NCBI GenBank assembly: GCA_017886875.1
Contig: JAGHIZ010000024.1
Coordinates: forward strand, 33,076 to 97,075
Length of the DNA: 64,000 nt
Source: Butyricicoccus sp.
GTDB lineage: Bacteria > Bacillota > Clostridia > Oscillospirales > Butyricicoccaceae
Direction of reading: 5' to 3'
In this document: positions 45,414 through 55,525 of the stretch, one piece after another
Layout of the letters: every line of letters starts with the position of its first letter
Numbering within the stretch: position 1 is the stretch's first letter
Notes under the pieces: generated by a model
The model's input: the letters and a program-made list of their open reading frames with translations, nothing else
What the model was told of the DNA's origin: nothing
Databases searched by the model: none
Program-made: the position numbers and the translations under genes

Positions 45414-46110
45414 CTCTATTGCCTCTACCTCCAAATAATAAAATCAGTCTTAAAAGCTGTGCAAGAGAAACCGCCAAAGCTGCAACATAAGTCATAGCAG
45501 CCGCCCAAAGTGTCTTTTTAGCCATTTTGTACTCATCTTCATATAGTAAACCACCGTTTTCTATTGCAACTAATGCTCTACGAGATGCGTCTAGCTCAAC
45601 AGGTAAGGTAATTAACTGGAATAGAGTTGCGAAAGCAAAGAATATAATACCAAGCGTTATAAGTCCGCCAAAGCTAAATACAAGTCCAATTAAAATAAGT
45701 GGCATAGCAAGAGTAGAGCCTATATTAGTAATTGGAATAATAGCAGCTCTTAACTTAATTGGTGCATAATTCCTTGCATATTGCACTGCATGACCTGCTT
45801 CATGTGCTGCAACACCGATTGATGCAACCGAACTCGAACCATAAACGCTATCAGAAAGCCTGATAACATTTGTTCTTGGGTCATAGTGGTCAGTTAAATG
45901 CCCCGAAACACGCTCAACTCTAACGTTATAAACACCAGCCGCACGAAGTACAGCTTCAGCAGCTTGTGAACCTGTTAAACCTCTCCTGCTTCTAACAGCA
46001 GAATATTTTTTAAAAGTGGAATTTACTTTAAATTGTGCCCAAATTGCAAAGAAAATACAAGGCAATACTAAAACGATATAATAATAATCAAATCCGTAGA
46101 AATACGGCAT
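45406..46110 (-). CDS. Zinc-dependent membrane metallopeptidase (YugP type)
   Basis: 234 residues. The zinc-binding HEAGH is near residues 103-107 (GVAAHEAGHAVQYA), with an N-terminal membrane helix and two or three more after the catalytic site. This fits the Zn_peptidase_2 family, often encoded between fmt and rsmB in Clostridia, as here. Substrate unknown. Confidence 0.9.
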   Translation of the reverse strand: MPYFYGFDYYYIVLVLPCIFFAIWAQFKVNSTFKKYSAVRSRRGLTGSQAAEAVLRAAGVYNVRVERVSGHLTDHYDPRTNVIRLSDSVYGSSSVASIGVAAHEAGHAVQYARNYAPIKLRAAIIPITNIGSTLAMPLILIGLVFSFGGLITLGIIFFAFATLFQLITLPVELDASRRALVAIENGGLLYEDEYKMAKKTLWAAAMTYVAALAVSLAQLLRLILLFGGRGNRDD

Positions 46111-46135
46111 AAAAGCACCTGCTTTCTATAAAATA

Positions 46136-47059
46136 TTATTCCCCTAAGATGCTTCCTACTTCTATTTTGTGCCCACGAAGGTAATCTTTTGCGTTCATAC
46201 GTTTTCCACCGACTGCTTGAATTTCATTTAAAAGCATTGCACCCTCACCACAAGCAACTAAAAGCCCATTTTTGCTGTCAGCCTGCAAAACTTCTCCCGC
46301 TTTACCAGATGCATTTTGAAGGCTTGCAGAATAAACCTTTAATCTCTCACCATTTAATGTAGTAAGTGCTATAGGCCAAGGATTTAACCCTCGAATTAAA
46401 CAGTCAATCTCTTTGTTAGACTTTGACCAATCTATTTGTGCTATCTGCTTATCAAGCATATGTGCATAATTAGCCTTGCTTTCGTCCTGCACCTCTGGCA
46501 CAATACTGTCAATTTGCTCGATTGTATCGTGCAAAAGTTCAGCACCGCTTAAAGCTAATCGGTCAAATAACTCACCTGCGGTTTCTGTCTGACCGATTTC
46601 GGTTTCATATTTAAGCAGCATATCACCAGTATCAAGACCTTCTGACATTTTCATTGTGGTAACACCTGCGGTTTTATCGCCTGCAATTATTGACCACTGA
46701 ATAGGTGCAGCACCACGCCATCTTGGGAGCAATGAGCCATGCACATTTATGCAACCATATTTAGGGAAATCAAGCACATATTTAGGCAAAATTTTGCCAT
46801 AAGCCACAACCACAATAAGTTCTGGCTGTTTTTCCTCTAAAAGCTGCTTTATAGCATCATTTTTAAGGCTTTCTGGCTGATATACTTCAAGATTATTTTG
46901 AAGTGCAAGCTCTTTTACAGGCGGAGGAGTAAGTTTCATTTTTCTGCCTTGTGGTTTATCTGGTTGGGTTAGCACTCCCACTATATTGTGACCATCTTTA
47001 ATAAGCTTTTCAAGACATGGAACAGCAAAATCTGGTGTCCCCATAAATAAAATTTTCAT
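46136..47059 (-). CDS. fmt: Methionyl-tRNA formyltransferase
   Basis: 307 residues. Formylates initiator Met-tRNA from 10-formyl-THF. Motifs: MGTPDFAVP near 6-14, VVAYGKILP, NVHGSLLPRWRGAAPIQWS with the catalytic Asn and His, and DTGDML. The start overlaps def by four bases, the common def-fmt pairing. Confidence 0.97.
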   Translation of the reverse strand: MKILFMGTPDFAVPCLEKLIKDGHNIVGVLTQPDKPQGRKMKLTPPPVKELALQNNLEVYQPESLKNDAIKQLLEEKQPELIVVVAYGKILPKYVLDFPKYGCINVHGSLLPRWRGAAPIQWSIIAGDKTAGVTTMKMSEGLDTGDMLLKYETEIGQTETAGELFDRLALSGAELLHDTIEQIDSIVPEVQDESKANYAHMLDKQIAQIDWSKSNKEIDCLIRGLNPWPIALTTLNGERLKVYSASLQNASGKAGEVLQADSKNGLLVACGEGAMLLNEIQAVGGKRMNAKDYLRGHKIEVGSILGE

Positions 47060-47538
47060 TCTTCCTCCAACTGTTCAACATCAACATATTCAGTTACTTT
47101 TTCTGTGAATAAATGACCGTCTAAATGCTCGGTTTCATGACAAAAGCATTGAGCAACAATTTCTTCACCTTCACGCTCAAACCAGTTACCATATCTATCT
47201 TGAGCTTTAATTTTTGCCCAAGTTGGACGCATTACATAACCGTATACACCTGGAACAGAAAGACAACCTTCAACAGTTGGTTCTAGCTCATTTACAGCAA
47301 TAACTTCTGGATTTATAAGCTCTACAACTTCTTCTGGTTCTTTTTTGATATCAAGCACTAAAACTACTCTGCGAAGAATACCAATTTGAGGAGCTGCAAG
47401 TCCTACACCATTTGCATTTAAAAGTGTATCTCTCATATCATCTAAAAGCAGATGTAAACGCTCATCAAACTGAGTTACAGGACGACATTTTTTATTTAAC
47501 ATTTCATCGCCCTTAGTTAGTATGTTACGAATTGCCAT
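47056..47538 (-). CDS. def: Peptide deformylase
   Basis: 160 residues from MAIRNILTKGD (start at 47538, AAGGAG eight bases upstream; the codon at 47568 overlaps priA). Removes N-formyl groups from nascent proteins. The three conserved motifs are GVGLAAPQIG, EGCLSVPG (metal Cys) and QCFCHETEHLDG (HExxH with T in the second position). Coupled to fmt. Confidence 0.96.
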   Translation of the reverse strand: MAIRNILTKGDEMLNKKCRPVTQFDERLHLLLDDMRDTLLNANGVGLAAPQIGILRRVVLVLDIKKEPEEVVELINPEVIAVNELEPTVEGCLSVPGVYGYVMRPTWAKIKAQDRYGNWFEREGEEIVAQCFCHETEHLDGHLFTEKVTEYVDVEQLEEE

Positions 47539-47558
47539 TTTAATGACTCCTTTTTTAA

Positions 47559-50015
47559 TTATATACAAGTTGGGTTTAGCTCAATATGTAAACTAACACC
47601 CTTGTTTAGTTTATCCCCTGCAAATTCACATAAAACACCATTCACAAGTTGTTTTCTGCGTTTACTTTCAGGGCATCTTATAGTTAAATGATAGCGATAT
47701 TTCCCTGATATTTTAACCATAGAAGCCGCTGCTGGCCCTAAAACAGGATAAGAAAAATCAGAAAATTGACCTTGCATAAGACCATTTAAGCGGCTTTTAA
47801 GTCTCATTAAGGACTCTATAACATTACGTTCATTTTCACCACTTGCACAAATAAATAAAAGCTGTGCAACAGGTGGACATCTTAATGCTATACGTTTTTC
47901 TATTTCATTTTTATAAAAAGCAGTATAATCTTGTCTTGCAGCATTTAAAAGCACAGGGTGATTTGGTGAAAAAGTCTGGATTATAGCTCTGCCTTTGGTG
48001 TTTCTTCTACCTGCTCTACCTATAACTTGAGTTATAAGTGAAAATGTGCGTTCTTCTGCCGTATAATCTTGTGCATACAACGACTGGTCAGCTTCTAAAA
48101 CACCAACTAAGGTCACATTTTCAAAATCAAGCCCTTTTGTCACCATTTGAGTGCCTATTAAAATATCCGCTTTACCATTTGCAAAACTATCAAGCAAAAC
48201 TTCATGTGAATTTTTTGTAGATGTTGTATCTGCGTCCATTCTAATGACTTTTGCTTGTGGAAAAAGCTGTTTAAGTTCACCCTCTACATGCTGAGTGCCA
48301 GCGGTTTCAAAAAACAAGTGACTACTTCCACATTCTGGACATGTGTTTTGTATTTTAATAGATGCACCACAATAATGACACATGGCACGAGAATTGACAG
48401 AATGATATGTCATAGTAGTGGAACATGATGGGCATTCTGGAACCCAACCACACATAGAACAGCCTATAACCCTGTTACTTCCTCGCCTATTTAAAAATAA
48501 AATAGTTTGCTCTTTGTTATTTAGGTTTTGCTCGATATGCTTTTTTAAAATCGGACTTATCGAGCCCATTATACCCTCTCTTGATAAGCCTCTCATATCA
48601 GCTATTATAACATCTGGAAGTGAGCTATTACCATATCTTTCATTAAGCTCAAATAATTTATAAATTCCCTGTTCGGCTCTATAAAAGCTCTCAACTGATG
48701 GAGTAGCTGAGCCAAGCAAAAGTAATGAATTACTTTGCATTGTGCGATAAAGTGCAATATCCCTTGCGTGATAGCGTGGAGACTGCTCAGACTGATATGC
48801 ACTGTCCTGCTCCTCGTCTATTATAATAAGCCCAAGTGACTTTACAGGAGCAAAAACAGCTGAACGAGTGCCTATAACCACTCTACATAGTCCCATTTTA
48901 ATTTTTTTCCAGCTGTCATATCGCTCACCAACACCAAGAGCCGAATGTAAAACAGTAACTTCTTTGCCAAATCTTGCAGTAAACACCTTAATAAACTGAG
49001 GTGTCAGTGCAATTTCTGGCACAAGAACAATAACAGATTGATTATTTTTAAGCACATTTTCAATTAAATGCAAATAAATTTGAGTTTTACCACTGCCCGT
49101 TACACCATAAAGCAAAGCAGTTTGATTTTTTTCATTTTCATATAAAGCTTTTATATCTTCATATATATCCTGTTGAGCTTTAGAAAGCGAATTTTGTGGT
49201 AAAATTTCAACATCTTGATAATCTGGTGCCCTAAATTTTTCTTTCTCTGTACATTCAAGTATACCCCTTTTGACCATACCTTTAAGTATAGCGTCAGAAA
49301 CTCCAGTCATATATTTAAGCTCTTGTTTGCTCATTTGCTCGCCATCAGCAAGGCAAGAAATAACATCAAGTCTAACACTATTTCTTTTGCTTCTACCTTC
49401 TTTTTCCATTGCCTCAGCATAATCACACATAAGCCTATACATTTTAGTTGTCTTATCGCCTATTTTTTGTGTTATTTTACTGTCATAACGCAAAATTCCC
49501 TGTTTACACAGGGCATCTAGTTTGATTAGTATACTTTGATTGCCCTTTATAGTTCTTATTTGCTCAAGAGTTAAGCTTTTTTCATCAGAAAAGCATGAAA
49601 GGATACTAGCATATTCAGTTTCTTTTAGTTTATCGACCGCATTTTGGTCTGCAATAAGAGTATAAGTGTCATTTCTGCGAAACCATAACCCTACAGGCAG
49701 CATTGCATGTATACAATCATAAAACGTACAGGCAAGACGCTCACGCATCCAAATAGCAAGTTTAATCTGCTCGCTATCAAGTACAGGTGTAATATCAAGC
49801 ACATCATCAATAGGTTTTAATTTTTCAAATTCACTTTTTTCACGAAATGCTAAAATAATACCCTCAATATGTCTATTACCTCTGCCAAAAGGCACTAGCA
49901 CACGACAGCCTATATTGGCTTTCTGCACCAGTGCCGATGGCAAAGTATAATCATAGAGTTTATCAATAGAAAATGTTGAAGCTGCAATAGCTACAGCACA
50001 AATTTTTTCACCCAT
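47559..50015 (-). CDS. priA: Primosomal helicase PriA
   Basis: 818 residues. Restarts stalled replication forks. N-terminal DNA-binding part, helicase core with Walker A GVTGSGKT and DEEQD (Walker B), SATPS, and two zinc sites formed by CSMCGWVPECPSC and CHYCGASIKIQNTCPECG, then motif VI TQVIGRAGRR. Full length. Lies between coaBC and def. Confidence 0.97.
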   Translation of the reverse strand: MGEKICAVAIAASTFSIDKLYDYTLPSALVQKANIGCRVLVPFGRGNRHIEGIILAFREKSEFEKLKPIDDVLDITPVLDSEQIKLAIWMRERLACTFYDCIHAMLPVGLWFRRNDTYTLIADQNAVDKLKETEYASILSCFSDEKSLTLEQIRTIKGNQSILIKLDALCKQGILRYDSKITQKIGDKTTKMYRLMCDYAEAMEKEGRSKRNSVRLDVISCLADGEQMSKQELKYMTGVSDAILKGMVKRGILECTEKEKFRAPDYQDVEILPQNSLSKAQQDIYEDIKALYENEKNQTALLYGVTGSGKTQIYLHLIENVLKNNQSVIVLVPEIALTPQFIKVFTARFGKEVTVLHSALGVGERYDSWKKIKMGLCRVVIGTRSAVFAPVKSLGLIIIDEEQDSAYQSEQSPRYHARDIALYRTMQSNSLLLLGSATPSVESFYRAEQGIYKLFELNERYGNSSLPDVIIADMRGLSREGIMGSISPILKKHIEQNLNNKEQTILFLNRRGSNRVIGCSMCGWVPECPSCSTTMTYHSVNSRAMCHYCGASIKIQNTCPECGSSHLFFETAGTQHVEGELKQLFPQAKVIRMDADTTSTKNSHEVLLDSFANGKADILIGTQMVTKGLDFENVTLVGVLEADQSLYAQDYTAEERTFSLITQVIGRAGRRNTKGRAIIQTFSPNHPVLLNAARQDYTAFYKNEIEKRIALRCPPVAQLLFICASGENERNVIESLMRLKSRLNGLMQGQFSDFSYPVLGPAAASMVKISGKYRYHLTIRCPESKRRKQLVNGVLCEFAGDKLNKGVSLHIELNPTCI

Positions 50016-50020
50016 TTTTA

Positions 50021-51229
50021 TTAGTCCTTTTGTTTTGATAGCTCTAGCAGTCTATCAAGTACAATATTTGCTAAATCGCCTTTTTGCATAAGGCTTAGTG
50101 GTTCATGTGTACCATCACGATAAAGAAGTGTTGCAACATTTGTATCATGTGCAAAACCTGCACCCTCAGTTTTAAGGTTGTTTGCAACAAGCATATCACA
50201 ATTTTTCTTTTCAAGTTTAGCCCTTGAGTTGTTAAGTAAATCCTGAGTTTCCATAGAAAAGCCGCAAACCAGTTGATGATTTTGCTTTTTACTGCCGATT
50301 TCTGCAAGAATATCTGGATTTTTTACAAGGCTTATAGACATATCATTGTCTTTCTTTTTGATTTTTTCATCAGAAGTGGTTTCTGGGCGATAATCGCCAA
50401 CAGCCGCTGATTTAACAATCCAATCTACCTTATCAAGTCTAAAAATAACTTCATCATGCATATCTCTAGCTGATGAAACTTTTACAAGCTCTACGCCATA
50501 AGGGGCTTCAAGTGCCACAGGACCAGATACTAAAATAACATTAGCACCACGCATTCTCGCATTTTCAGCGATTGCATAACCCATTTTACCCGTTGAGTGA
50601 TTGGAAATAAAACGCACAGGGTCTATAGCTTCTCTTGTAGGGCCAGCAGTTACAAGCACAGTTTTACCTTTTAAATCTTGAGTTGTAGCAGCTGCACAAA
50701 TTTCATTTACAATTAGCTCAGGCTCTGCGAGCTTACCTTTTCCACTATCACCACAAGCTAGCCTACCGCTTGCAGGCTGTACAAATCTAACACCACGGTT
50801 TTCAAGTATATTTATATTCTGCTGAACAACTGGGTTTTCATACATACCAGTGTTCATAGCTGGAGCGATTACCATAGGAGCTTTTGTTGCCATAAGAGTG
50901 GTTGTAACCATATCATCAGCTATACCATGAGCCGCTTTACCTATAACATTAGCGGTTGCAGGAGCAATAACAAATACATCTGCACGTTTTGCAAGTGAAA
51001 TATGCTCAACTTCCCAAGTAAAGTCACGAGAAAACATATCTACTACTACACGATTACCTGATAAAACCTCAAGTGTAAGCGGAGTTATAAACTCTGTTGC
51101 AGATTTTGTCATAATAACAAATACATCTGCACCTTTTTTACGCAGTTTTGAGATGATATCAGCTGCTTTATAAGCAGCTATACCACCTGTTACACATAAT
51201 ACGACTGATTTTCCCGAAAGAGCAGACAT
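50021..51229 (-). CDS. coaBC: Bifunctional phosphopantothenoylcysteine decarboxylase/synthase CoaBC
   Basis: 402 residues. Two steps of coenzyme A synthesis. The N-terminal flavin decarboxylase part shows CVTGGIAAYKAAD, the His-bearing loop of the active site (VEHISLA), PAMNTGMYENP and a Cys-containing flap ACGDSGKGKLAEP. The C-terminal synthetase shows TAGPTREAIDPVRFISNHSTGKMG. The start overlaps the rpoZ stop by one base. Confidence 0.96.
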   Translation of the reverse strand: MSALSGKSVVLCVTGGIAAYKAADIISKLRKKGADVFVIMTKSATEFITPLTLEVLSGNRVVVDMFSRDFTWEVEHISLAKRADVFVIAPATANVIGKAAHGIADDMVTTTLMATKAPMVIAPAMNTGMYENPVVQQNINILENRGVRFVQPASGRLACGDSGKGKLAEPELIVNEICAAATTQDLKGKTVLVTAGPTREAIDPVRFISNHSTGKMGYAIAENARMRGANVILVSGPVALEAPYGVELVKVSSARDMHDEVIFRLDKVDWIVKSAAVGDYRPETTSDEKIKKKDNDMSISLVKNPDILAEIGSKKQNHQLVCGFSMETQDLLNNSRAKLEKKNCDMLVANNLKTEGAGFAHDTNVATLLYRDGTHEPLSLMQKGDLANIVLDRLLELSKQKD

Positions 51230-51564
51230 TATTCATCAACCTCATCAATATCATCTTCATCATCTGAATTAAAATCATCTGCATCAAGGTCGATTTCTTC
51301 AACATCTTCATCATCATCAAAATCAAGAGTACCCATTTCACGAATAATAGGAATATCTGGTGTTGTAATTTTATCACCAGCTTTATAAACGATAGTGCCC
51401 GCAGCAATTTCATCAAGAGCTAGTTTTACAGCCTTATCTTCTAATGGCTCGCCAGTTTTTTCAGCTTCTTCAGCAATATCTCTTGCTCTTTGAGCTGCTA
51501 AGTTAACTAATAGATAACGATTACCTACTTTTTTCATAAGTTCATTCATTGATGGCTTTAACAT
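51229..51564 (-). CDS. rpoZ: RNA polymerase omega subunit with acidic tail
   Basis: 111 residues. The first 70 carry the omega fold (NRYLLVNLAAQRARDIAEEA, KAVKLALDEIAAG). The last 35 are almost wholly Asp/Glu (FDDDEDVEEIDLDADDF, DDEDDIDEVDE), a tail absent from E. coli omega. Stabilises beta-prime assembly. Between gmk and coaBC, the usual place. Confidence 0.93.
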   Translation of the reverse strand: MLKPSMNELMKKVGNRYLLVNLAAQRARDIAEEAEKTGEPLEDKAVKLALDEIAAGTIVYKAGDKITTPDIPIIREMGTLDFDDDEDVEEIDLDADDFNSDDEDDIDEVDE

Positions 51565-51592
51565 ATTTTCTTACCTCTTTACTAAGTTTATT

Positions 51593-52171
51593 TTATAGTT
51601 TGGAATTTCTGCAACGCTCTGCTCTTAAAATAGCAAGTAAATCAGCTATTGCACAATCCAAATCATCATTTACAATAATATAATCAAATTTATCTGATTG
51701 TTTAAGTTCTTCCTCAGCAGTTTTCATACGAGCCGCAATTTTTTCAGCATTTTCTGTTCCACGACCTATAAGACGTCTTTCAAGCTCCTCAATAGATGGA
51801 GGAGCTACAAAAATCATAACTGCATCTGGACGCTTTTCATGTATTTGCATTGCACCTTGAACTTCTATTTCAAGAACAACATCATTCCCGCTTTTAAGCT
51901 GTTCATTTACAGGTTGTTCTAGTGTGCCGTAATAGTTTCCTATATACTGAGCATGCTCTAAAAACTCACCTTTATTTATTTTATCTTCAAAAGTTTGCTT
52001 GTCCAGAAAATAATAATGTTTTCCGTGTGTTTCTCCTTCTCTTGGAGCTCTTGTTGTAGCAGATACGGACAGAAATAATCTTTTATCTTGTTTAAGCACC
52101 TGACTTAAAATAGTGCCTTTTCCTGTGCCTGATGGACCTGTAAACACATATAACTTTCCGTTTTTACTCAT
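51593..52171 (-). CDS. gmk: Guanylate kinase
   Basis: 192 residues. Converts GMP to GDP with ATP. P-loop [12 protein letters not shown], the [21 protein letters not shown] nucleotide-binding segment, and the lid region RLIGRGTE are typical. The start is placed at 52171, where GTGAGG gives good spacing; an in-frame GTG at 52183 is less likely. Confidence 0.96.
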   Translation of the reverse strand: MSKNGKLYVFTGPSGTGKGTILSQVLKQDKRLFLSVSATTRAPREGETHGKHYYFLDKQTFEDKINKGEFLEHAQYIGNYYGTLEQPVNEQLKSGNDVVLEIEVQGAMQIHEKRPDAVMIFVAPPSIEELERRLIGRGTENAEKIAARMKTAEEELKQSDKFDYIIVNDDLDCAIADLLAILRAERCRNSKL

Positions 52172-52424
52172 TTCTATCCTCACTTTCTATGTTATCTGTT
52201 CTTGCTGCTATGGTTTCTGGTTGAATAGCAGATAAAATAACATGGTCGCTATCTGTAATTAGCACTGCACGAGTACGCCTGCCATAGCTTGCATCTATAA
52301 GCATACCTCTGTCTCTAGCTTCCTGAATTATACGTTTAATTGGAGCTGATTCTGGACTTACAATGGCTATAAGTCTGTTTGCCGATACCATATTACCAAA
52401 ACCAATATTGATAAGTTTCATCAT
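52164..52424 (-). CDS. remA: RemA-like DUF370 regulator
   Basis: 86 residues. Small regulatory DNA-binding protein (DUF370) that in Bacillus activates biofilm matrix genes. Signature: [24 protein letters not shown] and [16 protein letters not shown]. An ATG ATG pair at the start leaves 52421 as an alternative. Conserved between yicC and gmk. Confidence 0.93.
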   Translation of the reverse strand: MMKLINIGFGNMVSANRLIAIVSPESAPIKRIIQEARDRGMLIDASYGRRTRAVLITDSDHVILSAIQPETIAARTDNIESEDRNE

Positions 52425-52443
52425 ATCACTCCATTTTTATTTT

Positions 52444-53319
52444 TTATTCAATATTTTGAATTTGCTCACGAATTTTTTCAATTTCAGCCTTTAGTGAAAT
52501 CACATAATTTGCTAAAATGCTGTCATTTGCCTTAGAACCGATGGTATTAGCTTCTCTATTCATTTCCTGCACAAGAAAATCAAGCTTTCTACCAACAGGG
52601 TTAGAGTCTTTAAGCATAGTGTCTAGCTGGTCTAAATGGCTTCTAAGTCTAACAGTTTCTTCATCAACAGCGGTTTTATCTGCAAAAATAGCGGCTTCTG
52701 TTAGTATTCTTTGCTCGTCAACAGTAGAGTCTGCTAAAATTTCATTCATGCGTTTTTCTAGCTTTTCACGATAAGCTATAACACGTTCTGGAGAGCGAAT
52801 TTCAATCTGCTGTACAATTTCCTTAATTGTATTCATACGATTTCTAACATCGCTAGCAAGTTTTTCGCCTTCAATTTCACGCATTTCATCAAACTGTTTA
52901 ACCGCTTCATTAAAAACCTCACTTACACTAGCTGTAAGTGCTTCTGCATCAACTTCAACACGCTGACTTACAAGCACATCAGGCATTTTAGCAATGCTCA
53001 TTACACTTATATCATCATGTAAGTGAAGTGCATCTCTAAGTTCAACAAGTGCATCAAAATAGCTTTGTGCAAGCTCATGATTTAATGTTATGGTTGTTTC
53101 CTGAGCTGCTAAATCGGTGACATTTATATAAATATCAACCTTACCTCTTGAAATTTTACTAGCTGCAAGCTTTTTAATAGCTTCCTCTAAAAAGCCATAT
53201 CCACGAGGAGCTTTTACATTTACATCAAGATAACGATGATTTACAGCACGAAGTTCAACAACAATTTCTCTTTCATTTGATGTTTCCCTTGCTCTGCCAT
53301 AACCAGTCATGCTTTTCAT
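52444..53319 (-). CDS. yicC: YicC-family endoribonuclease/stress protein
   Basis: 291 residues, starting MKSMTGYGRA, the diagnostic YicC N-terminus, with RAVNHRYLDVNVKAPRG and the C-terminal DUF1732 (LDFLVQEMNREANTIGSKAND). Members have been linked to RNA degradation. Upstream of remA, as in most Firmicutes. Confidence 0.95.
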   Translation of the reverse strand: MKSMTGYGRARETSNEREIVVELRAVNHRYLDVNVKAPRGYGFLEEAIKKLAASKISRGKVDIYINVTDLAAQETTITLNHELAQSYFDALVELRDALHLHDDISVMSIAKMPDVLVSQRVEVDAEALTASVSEVFNEAVKQFDEMREIEGEKLASDVRNRMNTIKEIVQQIEIRSPERVIAYREKLEKRMNEILADSTVDEQRILTEAAIFADKTAVDEETVRLRSHLDQLDTMLKDSNPVGRKLDFLVQEMNREANTIGSKANDSILANYVISLKAEIEKIREQIQNIE

Positions 53320-53342
53320 TTTTTAATCAATCCCTTTCACCC

Positions 53343-53852
53343 CTATTTTACATACTTGAAAAGTGTGCTAAATAAGGCAATCATTTTGGAAAAAATAATA
53401 TCATAAAAGATAAATCCTATAAAAAATAAGGCTGCGAGTATAAAAACAGGCTGATTTGATAGTCTGTCCATAAGAATAATAAGCCCTAATTTTGAAATAA
53501 AATATAAAACAGCAAAAGTAATAGCTGCATAAATTAGTTTACAAATCCACTCAAGTGATAGATTGTTAAGCCTTTCTATGGCATATTTAACAAGTGGATA
53601 AATTCCAAAAAACAAGGCATAAACTATAGCATATCTTTTGGCAGGTAATAAAATCAAAGATAACACCATAGTTGAGGTATAAATAATAGTCCCTGCTCTT
53701 ACCCTTCTTTTTGATAACATAACCGCTGGTAAAATACCCGCACAAATACAGCCACCCCAACCTACTGCCGGCACAGCTGCTGCAAGCCATAATAGCACTA
53801 CAGACAGTGCTGTTAGAAGTCCTTCATATGCAATCTGTGCCGAATTCTTCAT
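53343..53852 (-). CDS. Small multi-pass membrane protein, unknown
   Basis: 169 residues with five to six hydrophobic segments and little else (LLTALSVVLLWLAAAVPAV, AIVYALFFGIYPLV, IYAAITFAVLYFI, FILAALFFIGFIFYDIIF). No family assigned; it could be a transporter component of the substrate-binding type, but no motif supports this. Its ATG directly follows the stop of the DnaJ gene, and yicC is 23 bases downstream. Confidence 0.55.
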   Translation of the reverse strand: MKNSAQIAYEGLLTALSVVLLWLAAAVPAVGWGGCICAGILPAVMLSKRRVRAGTIIYTSTMVLSLILLPAKRYAIVYALFFGIYPLVKYAIERLNNLSLEWICKLIYAAITFAVLYFISKLGLIILMDRLSNQPVFILAALFFIGFIFYDIIFSKMIALFSTLFKYVK

Positions 53853-54476
53853 TTAGCATCCGCCTCCACAGCAGCCATTACAGCAACAATTCATACACAT
53901 CATTGTAGTGCAACAATCGCACATACTCATAGATGTCATTGGGCGATAACCGCCATAACCTGCACCCATATTAAGCATATTGAGTGCATTTCTATATTCT
54001 TGATTATTAGGCTCCATATCACAAGCTTTCATATAATACATTCTAGCCTCATCATACCAGCCTTTACGATAGAAAACTGTTCCTTTTAGAAAATGCCATT
54101 CAGCGGTTCTAGTAGGTTCTCGGTTTAAAAGCTCCTCTGCAAGAGCAATATTACCCTTATTTATAGCATCTCTAACCTGAGTATATATACCACCATTTGT
54201 ACTACCATAATTACTATAAGAGCTATTTTGCTGATAGCCGCCATTATAGCCCGAATTTTGTTTGGTAGAGCTACCTGCACTACCACCTGAAGCACGAGCG
54301 TTCATAATCATATCATACGCTTCATTTATTTCCTTCATGCGTGTTTCCGCAAGGTCTGCAAGCGGGTTTCCCACATAATTATCCGGATGAAATTTTCTGG
54401 CAAGCTCACGATATGCACGCTTGACATCATCGTCACTTGTTTGTGGGGTTACGCCAAGCACTTTATAAGGATCCAT
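53853..54476 (-). CDS. DnaJ-domain protein with cysteine-rich tail
   Basis: 207 residues. J domain at 1-65 with HPD at about 30-32 (RKFHPDNYVG), a Gly/Ser/Asn-rich linker, TPR-like helices (EWHFLKGTVFYRKGWYDEAR, DMEPNNQEYRNAL) and a terminal tail with about ten cysteines (CDCCTTMMC, NCCCNGCCGGGC). The J domain implies DnaK partnership; the tail could bind metal. The start overlaps the DUF5685 gene end by 14 bases. Confidence 0.85.
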   Translation of the reverse strand: MDPYKVLGVTPQTSDDDVKRAYRELARKFHPDNYVGNPLADLAETRMKEINEAYDMIMNARASGGSAGSSTKQNSGYNGGYQQNSSYSNYGSTNGGIYTQVRDAINKGNIALAEELLNREPTRTAEWHFLKGTVFYRKGWYDEARMYYMKACDMEPNNQEYRNALNMLNMGAGYGGYRPMTSMSMCDCCTTMMCMNCCCNGCCGGGC

Positions 54477-55362
54477 GCCTGTTTTGTCCTCCGTTCGATT
54501 GATAAGTTCCGTCTAGTACCTGCCGAGTGACCATCGGCATACCAAGACAAATTATATTTTCCATCAGCTCGTAATCTCTTTTGATATCGAGCAGCTGAAA
54601 TGCATTATAAATATCTATAAGAGACCTTTCAAGAGTTATTTCAAGAGGTTCTCTTACCTTTGATAAATCGGGCTCACTAAGTCCAAATCTTAGGGCTACT
54701 GGATTATATAATCCAGATTTTAAATCATCTTTTAAATCCGCACAAGCATCTATTAAATAAACCCATCTACCAGTATGATAAAAAAGTTGTTTTAAAATTC
54801 TTGCTGTATAATTAGAATAACTGTCCTTAACTGCACATGTCATAAGCCTTGCAAAAGCATCTGCTGGTTTGTCAAGTGAAGCTGTTTTAGCTTTTTCAAT
54901 TTCGCTTAACTCTTTAAGACAAGTATACATTATTTCATCTGCTTTTGGATTTTTAGCTTTTGCTTTTTTATATGCAGGCTTAGCCATTGCCTTTAAAACT
55001 CTAGCTGCTGAACGTTTTACAGCTTTCTCGTCCATTATAGTGTCATTGAGTTTGTGATAATTTAAAAGTACACTTAAATCTGCGGTTTGTTCTATACCAT
55101 TATCCATTATGCAGCTTGGTTTTTTTATTATTGGACTTGCGGCACATCTTTTATAAACTATAGCTGGTTCATCTTCTTCTAAACTGCTTAGAAGCAAAGC
55201 CATAAAAGTCATATCATAACTTAAAAACATGGTGTGAAAACTGCCATATCTTTCTTTTATTGCATGACATAAGCCACAATAAACCTGTTTAAACCGTTCA
55301 ACTTCACGCACTTTAAGTTCAGGCTTTACTGGACGTATAAAACCAAACATTTGAGTATTCAC
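54463..55362 (-). CDS. DUF5685-family protein
   Basis: 299 residues, start MFGFIRPVKPELKVREVERFKQVYCGLCH. The CGLCH motif, a helical body and the position before a DnaJ gene fit DUF5685. The cysteines and histidine (CGLCH, later CAASP) may bind metal. Function unknown. First gene of the leftward cluster. Confidence 0.75.
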   Translation of the reverse strand: MNTQMFGFIRPVKPELKVREVERFKQVYCGLCHAIKERYGSFHTMFLSYDMTFMALLLSSLEEDEPAIVYKRCAASPIIKKPSCIMDNGIEQTADLSVLLNYHKLNDTIMDEKAVKRSAARVLKAMAKPAYKKAKAKNPKADEIMYTCLKELSEIEKAKTASLDKPADAFARLMTCAVKDSYSNYTARILKQLFYHTGRWVYLIDACADLKDDLKSGLYNPVALRFGLSEPDLSKVREPLEITLERSLIDIYNAFQLLDIKRDYELMENIICLGMPMVTRQVLDGTYQSNGGQNRHGSL

Positions 55363-55397
55363 TCCATTTTACAAGATTTTTAAGAAAAAAACAAGAC

Positions 55398-55422
55398 TGC
55401 CTGCAAAAGCACATACAGGCAG
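55398..55422 (-). terminator. Terminator after the RseC-like gene
   Basis: Stem CTGCCTG (55398-55404) / CAGGCAG (55416-55422); on the minus strand followed by TCTTGTTTTTTTC. The 55363-55525 gap otherwise holds only AT-rich sequence. Confidence 0.75.
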
Positions 55423-55525
55423 AATTATTTCATTTTATATATTAACTGCTAAAATATATATAAGTATTTTTAATTTTTAGTTTATAATTTACTTAAAAAT
55501 ATATTTGTGTCTAAATTTTTAAATT

